DNA of 64,000 nt from Propionibacteriaceae bacterium AM104-82 (GTDB lineage: Bacteria > Actinomycetota > Actinomycetes > Propionibacteriales > Propionibacteriaceae). This document shows, in pieces, positions 61,180 to 64,000 of this stretch; position 1 is the stretch's first letter; each line of letters begins with the position of its first letter. The notes under the pieces are model-generated. The model searched no databases. It was not told where the DNA came from and saw only the letters and a program-made list of their open reading frames with translations. The stretch lies in assembly GCA_027658995.1 (NCBI GenBank), contig JAQDQK010000014.1, positions 15,198 to 79,197 on the forward strand, given 5' to 3'. The position numbers and the translations under genes are program-made.

Positions 61180-61638
61180 ATGGGAGCAAGCAAGACCCGC
61201 CTGAAGCAGGACCTGGCGGCCGCGATGCGCGCCAAGGACGAGGCGGCGAAGACGACGATCCGCTCGCTGCTGGCCGCGATCCACGTCGAGGAGGTCGCAG
61301 GCGACGCGCCCCGCGAACTGACGGACGCGCAGGAACTGGACGTCATCAACCAGGAGTTGCGCAAGAGGCGCGACTCGGCGGAGACCTACGCGAGCGCGGG
61401 TCGCCCGGAACTGGCGGAGAAGGAGACGGCGGAGGCCGAGATCATCTCCGCGTACCTGCCCGCTCCCCTGACGGCCGACGAACTCTCGGCCCTGGTCCAC
61501 GAGGCGTTCGCCGAGTTGGACGAGCCCGCCACGATGAAGCAGATGGGCGGCCTGGTCAAGGCCGTCGCCGCGAAGGCCGACGGTCGCGCGGAGGGCAAGG
61601 AGATCGCGGCACTGGTGCGCCAGCGCCTCGCCCAGTAA
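61180..61638 (+). CDS. GatB/YqeY domain protein
   Basis: 152-residue protein of the YqeY family, related to the tRNA-binding tail of GatB; function unknown although tRNA binding is presumed. It is all-helical, with the conserved [14 protein letters not shown] and [22 protein letters not shown] 61180 is preceded by GAGGAAGG with 7-base spacing. Divergent from prfB, with tRNA-Val downstream. Confidence 0.92.
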   Translation: MGASKTRLKQDLAAAMRAKDEAAKTTIRSLLAAIHVEEVAGDAPRELTDAQELDVINQELRKRRDSAETYASAGRPELAEKETAEAEIISAYLPAPLTADELSALVHEAFAELDEPATMKQMGGLVKAVAAKADGRAEGKEIAALVRQRLAQ

Positions 61639-61702
61639 GCGGATCCGCGCCGCCTGACGACTAGCCCGGCGGCGCGGATGTGGCTAGCCTTGTCTAGCCC
61701 GC

Positions 61703-61776
61703 GGGCGCATAGCTCAGTTGGTTAGAGCGCTTGCCTTACAAGCAAGATGTCGGGGGTTCGAGTCCCTCTGCGCCCA
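61703..61776 (+). tRNA. tRNA-Val (anticodon TAC)
   Basis: A 74-base cloverleaf: acceptor GGGCGCA pairs with TGCGCCC, the D-arm has AGCTCAGTTGGTTAGAGC, and the anticodon loop is CTTACAA with TAC at 61737-61739. The T-arm is GGGGGTTCGAGTCCCTC. Discriminator is A and CCA is not encoded. Reads GUA and related valine codons. Confidence 0.97.
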
Positions 61777-61792
61777 CCCATTCGTTGTCATA

Positions 61793-62200
61793 TCAGTCGA
61801 CGCCGGCCGCGATCAGGCCGATACCGGCGGACCCAACGCCGACGACGAGCACGAGTCCGCCGGCGTAGATGAGGTAGCGAAGTCCGTTGGGCTTCTCGGG
61901 ATCGCGCCCGACCACACTGAGGAAGAATCCCGCCGGCATGAGGATCGCCGCCCACAGCACCCCCGTGGACAGGGTGGCGAGCAGCCCGGTCACTCCGGCC
62001 TCTGCCATCAACAGCATGACAACAAGCCCAAGGATCACGAGCACACCGGCGTGGGCGTGACCGGCCCGGAAGTAGGAGCGTTGAAGGTCGTTGGCAGGCA
62101 CTGTACGGTTCACCACGCGCAGCAGGAAGCTCCCGCCGTAGGCGATGGCGATCACCGTCAGCAGTACCACGCCTGCCGAGATTGTCTGGGAAGTGCTCAT
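61793..62200 (-). CDS. Four-helix membrane protein of unknown function
   Basis: 135-residue protein with four hydrophobic helices (about residues 8-28, 47-66, 73-95 and 108-132). The loop with NRTVPANDLQRSYFRAGHAHAG places histidines near the second helix. I do not recognise a characterised family. The ATG overlaps the hydrolase stop as ATGA, so it is coupled to the hydrolase and TetR genes. It converges on tRNA-Val with a 16-base gap. Confidence 0.8.
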   Translation of the reverse strand: MSTSQTISAGVVLLTVIAIAYGGSFLLRVVNRTVPANDLQRSYFRAGHAHAGVLVILGLVVMLLMAEAGVTGLLATLSTGVLWAAILMPAGFFLSVVGRDPEKPNGLRYLIYAGGLVLVVGVGSAGIGLIAAGVD

Positions 62201-63294
62201 CCTGATGCCCCTTTGTCGTTGATCATGTTTGCCTTGCGCTTGGAGCGGTGCGTGACCGCGAATGTGGTCGCCAGGGCGGCCAGGATCGCGACGGCCAGGT
62301 GAAGTCGGGGGTCCGAATGCCATCGAAGCGGCGGAATCGGCGCGACACCGAGATCGGAGGAGGGCTCGACTCCGCTGAGGCCCGAGCCGCGGGGTTCCCT
62401 GATCCATGCCGCGACCGCAGGAAGCCAGACGCCCACGTCCGCTGACAGGTCGTGCCCGAGTCGGGGAAAGATGCGTGCGACAAGCTCGCCACCGAGGGCA
62501 GCCTCGAGGCGACGGTATGCCTCGTTGATCGGGACGATGGCGTCCTCGGCGCCCCAGATCGCCATCACCGGCGTGTCGGCGGCGGCCAATCGCGGGCGGA
62601 TATCGAAGTCGAAGTAGTCCAGGAGGAACCGGCCTTGCCCGTTCATGGTGGCCGCGGCCAGTCGGATGAAGGGCGGCGCCGCCTGGAGCCTGCTGCCCAC
62701 GATCCACGCTGACTGCTCCCCAGGGGTGACGACTGGGGCGGAAGCGAGGACGACGAACGCCAGCGGTGTGTTCTGGCGGGCCGCGGCCTCACTGATGACC
62801 CAGCCTCCCTCACTGATTCCCAACGCCCCGATCCGGTCGATCCCGGTGGAGGCGCGCATCCCGTCGGCGGCGGCGATGACATCGTCCGCGAGCTGGGGGT
62901 AGTCGCGGCGGAGGAACGAATACCCGTCCGACCGCTTGTCATATGTGAGGGCTGCGACGCCGCGCGAGGCGAACTGCTCTGCCAGTGGGAGCAGGTCTCT
63001 ACGGCCGGAACCGCCCGCGCCTGCGACGACCACCACTCCCACTTCCGCACCGCCCACCGGCTCCACGAGGGTCGCGTCCGCGTTGCCGCCCTCGACCTGA
63101 AAGGTGAGATCGCTGCGGGTGGTGGCCACGGGGCTCGACTCCGGCGGCTCGACACCCGAGTCGGGCCGCAATGGTGCCAGGCGCGCCGCGGGTTCCCCGC
63201 CGGTCGCCAGCGTCGTGGCGGCGATGGTCGCGATCGTCGACACGGTGAAGGCGGCGACGCCCGCCAACACACCCTTCACCGTGAGGAGCGTCAT
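62197..63294 (-). CDS. Membrane-anchored alpha/beta hydrolase
   Basis: 365-residue hydrolase with a single helix at each end: an N-terminal signal anchor (VLAGVAAFTVSTIATIAA) and a C-terminal helix (LAVAILAALATTFAV), so the catalytic domain probably lies outside the cell. Triad candidates are Ser in GISEGG, Asp in WGAEDAIVP and His in RLGHDL. The oxyanion-region VVVAGAGGSGRRD is typical of dienelactone/acyl hydrolase-like proteins. Substrate unknown. It starts at the TetR stop as ATGA. Confidence 0.86.
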   Translation of the reverse strand: MTLLTVKGVLAGVAAFTVSTIATIAATTLATGGEPAARLAPLRPDSGVEPPESSPVATTRSDLTFQVEGGNADATLVEPVGGAEVGVVVVAGAGGSGRRDLLPLAEQFASRGVAALTYDKRSDGYSFLRRDYPQLADDVIAAADGMRASTGIDRIGALGISEGGWVISEAAARQNTPLAFVVLASAPVVTPGEQSAWIVGSRLQAAPPFIRLAAATMNGQGRFLLDYFDFDIRPRLAAADTPVMAIWGAEDAIVPINEAYRRLEAALGGELVARIFPRLGHDLSADVGVWLPAVAAWIREPRGSGLSGVEPSSDLGVAPIPPLRWHSDPRLHLAVAILAALATTFAVTHRSKRKANMINDKGASG

Positions 63295-63890
63295 GACGAC
63301 GATCTGTCCTGCGAGCCGCCGAGCAGGTCGCCCGCTCGGCGAGCGATGTCTGCAATGTCGGACAGGCCGAGGAGTTCGCGAATCTGCGAGCGAGCGAGAT
63401 TGCCCGTCAGGTCGAGCGTTGCGAGGCCATGCATCATCGACCAGGCGGCGGTGACGACGGTGGCCGCATGTTCCGTGGTGCTGTGCGGGGCGATTGTCGC
63501 GACACCGGCGCGAAGCTCATTGAACGCACCCTGCGACGCCTCGGAGAGAGAGGGATCGTTCGGGTCAGTGAGAGTCGGCTGGAACATGACCGCGAAGTGA
63601 GCCGGATGCTCGGTCGCGAACTCGACGTAGGCAACACCAAACTCCAGGAACGGCGACTCCGCCTCGCGGAGCGCGACGAGCCGGTCCCTCAACATGTCGA
63701 ACCCTTCCGCGGCGATCGCGGTGAGCAGCCCCTTGATCGAGCCGAAGTGATGGCGCGGCGCGGTGTGACTCACGCCCAAGTCGGCCGCGATCTCCCGCAG
63801 GCTCAACGCTTGCGGGCCGCGCTCCGCCACGACAACCAACGCCCGATCGAGCGCCGCGCGTCTCAGGTTCCCGTGATGATAGGTATCCAC
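63291..63890 (-). CDS. TetR-family transcriptional regulator
   Basis: 199-residue repressor. The N-terminal helix-turn-helix covers residues 5-50 (HHGNLRRAALDRAL then SLREIAADLGVSHTAPRHHF). The C-terminal ligand domain resembles TetR_C with ATEHPAHFAVMFQP. GTG 63890 lies 6 bases after TATGGT and no ribosome site exists, so translation is probably leaderless; an in-frame GTG lies 108 bases upstream. A 19-base palindrome in its promoter suggests autorepression of the hydrolase operon. Confidence 0.9.
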   Translation of the reverse strand: MDTYHHGNLRRAALDRALVVVAERGPQALSLREIAADLGVSHTAPRHHFGSIKGLLTAIAAEGFDMLRDRLVALREAESPFLEFGVAYVEFATEHPAHFAVMFQPTLTDPNDPSLSEASQGAFNELRAGVATIAPHSTTEHAATVVTAAWSMMHGLATLDLTGNLARSQIRELLGLSDIADIARRAGDLLGGSQDRSSS

Positions 63891-63896
63891 CGAAGA

Positions 63897-63925
63897 ACCA
63901 TACAGCGGCAAGTTTCCACTGTAAA
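63897..63925 (-). promoter_or_regulatory. Promoter of the TetR-hydrolase operon
   Basis: On the minus strand, TTTACA (63920-63925) and TATGGT (63897-63902) are separated by 17 bases, the best promoter match seen in the window. The -10 ends 6 bases before GTG 63890, so the start codon is at or next to the transcript start. Confidence 0.75.
63903..63921. promoter_or_regulatory. Probable TetR operator in the promoter spacer
   Basis: CAGCGGCAAGTTTCCACTG is a 19-base imperfect palindrome (7 of 9 half-site positions match) filling the spacer between the -35 and -10. A repressor bound here would exclude RNA polymerase, fitting autoregulation by the adjacent TetR protein. Confidence 0.6.
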
Positions 63926-64000
63926 GATCTTTCGCAATGAGGCTCTTCACAGAAGTGAGTGGATCAGGGGTCTGAAGCCGCCCGCGTCGAGTAGGCACCG

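Noticed and set aside
61703..61800. tRNA-Val as an attachment site for an integrated element
   Set aside because: No integrase and no second copy of the tRNA 3' end were found in the window, so an element boundary cannot be supported.

Overview
The window is a densely coded, high-GC chromosomal segment from an actinomycete. Its marker genes are nearly exclusive to Actinomycetota: sepH, the mtrA-mtrB-lpqB cluster, adnA-adnB, DUF4193, DUF3093, DUF3107, DUF5997, DUF5998, DUF7455 and an Rv3235-family protein. Gene order often parallels Mycobacterium tuberculosis and Streptomyces. Free-standing parC/parE genes, a lutABC lactate operon with a GntR regulator, and no mycolate or ESX core genes make a Propionibacteriales-type organism (for example Propionibacteriaceae) my best guess. 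The genus is not decided by the sequence. No transposon, prophage, integrase or CRISPR array is visible.

Layout. 1-10 kb: N-terminal part of aconitase; an RNA methyltransferase and APC permease operon divergent from two TrkA potassium-regulatory proteins; DUF3093-dut-DUF3710-OB-fold operon; DUF4235, DUF4193 and the division protein SepH. 10-15 kb: an overlapping operon DUF5998-phosphodiesterase-glycosyltransferase-thymidine kinase, then an App1-type phosphatase. 15-26 kb: topoisomerase IV genes parC and parE flank a carbonic anhydrase and an L-lactate module (lldR, lctP, lutABC) with two operator-like sites at the lctP promoter. 26-34 kb: nudC-adnB-adnA, the recombination helicase-nuclease, divergent from a stand-alone LigD-type polymerase. 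34-43 kb: PP2C phosphatase, DUF3107, a DEAD-box helicase behind a predicted leaderless leader peptide, trpS, a PHP phosphoesterase, a LysR effector-domain protein divergent from DUF5997, DUF2505, and DUF6912-ku-small protein. 43-51.6 kb: secA, hpf, comF, lpqB, mtrB, mtrA. 51.6-54.5 kb: a three-gene cassette resembling orphan type VII secretion (WXG/EspC-like) substrates with a duplicated YbaB-like protein. 54.5-61.7 kb: yqgE, ssrA (tmRNA), DUF1707, smpB, an M23 cell-wall hydrolase, ftsX, ftsE, prfB, yqeY, tRNA-Val. 61.8-64 kb: a self-contained TetR-hydrolase-membrane protein operon with a palindromic operator inside its promoter spacer.

How they work together. The segment is mostly housekeeping: ribosome rescue (ssrA/smpB/prfB/hpf), septal wall hydrolysis (FtsEX plus an M23 enzyme), envelope sensing (MtrAB-LpqB), secretion (SecA), double-strand-break repair (AdnAB, Ku, PolD) and lactate use. 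Translation coupling by 1-8 bp overlaps is the rule inside operons. At least a dozen operon heads have a TANNNT-like -10 element ending 6-8 bases before the start codon, so leaderless mRNAs appear common. The most unusual features are the WXG/YbaB cassette, the leader peptide and hairpins before the DEAD helicase, and the LysR effector domain split from its DNA-binding part.
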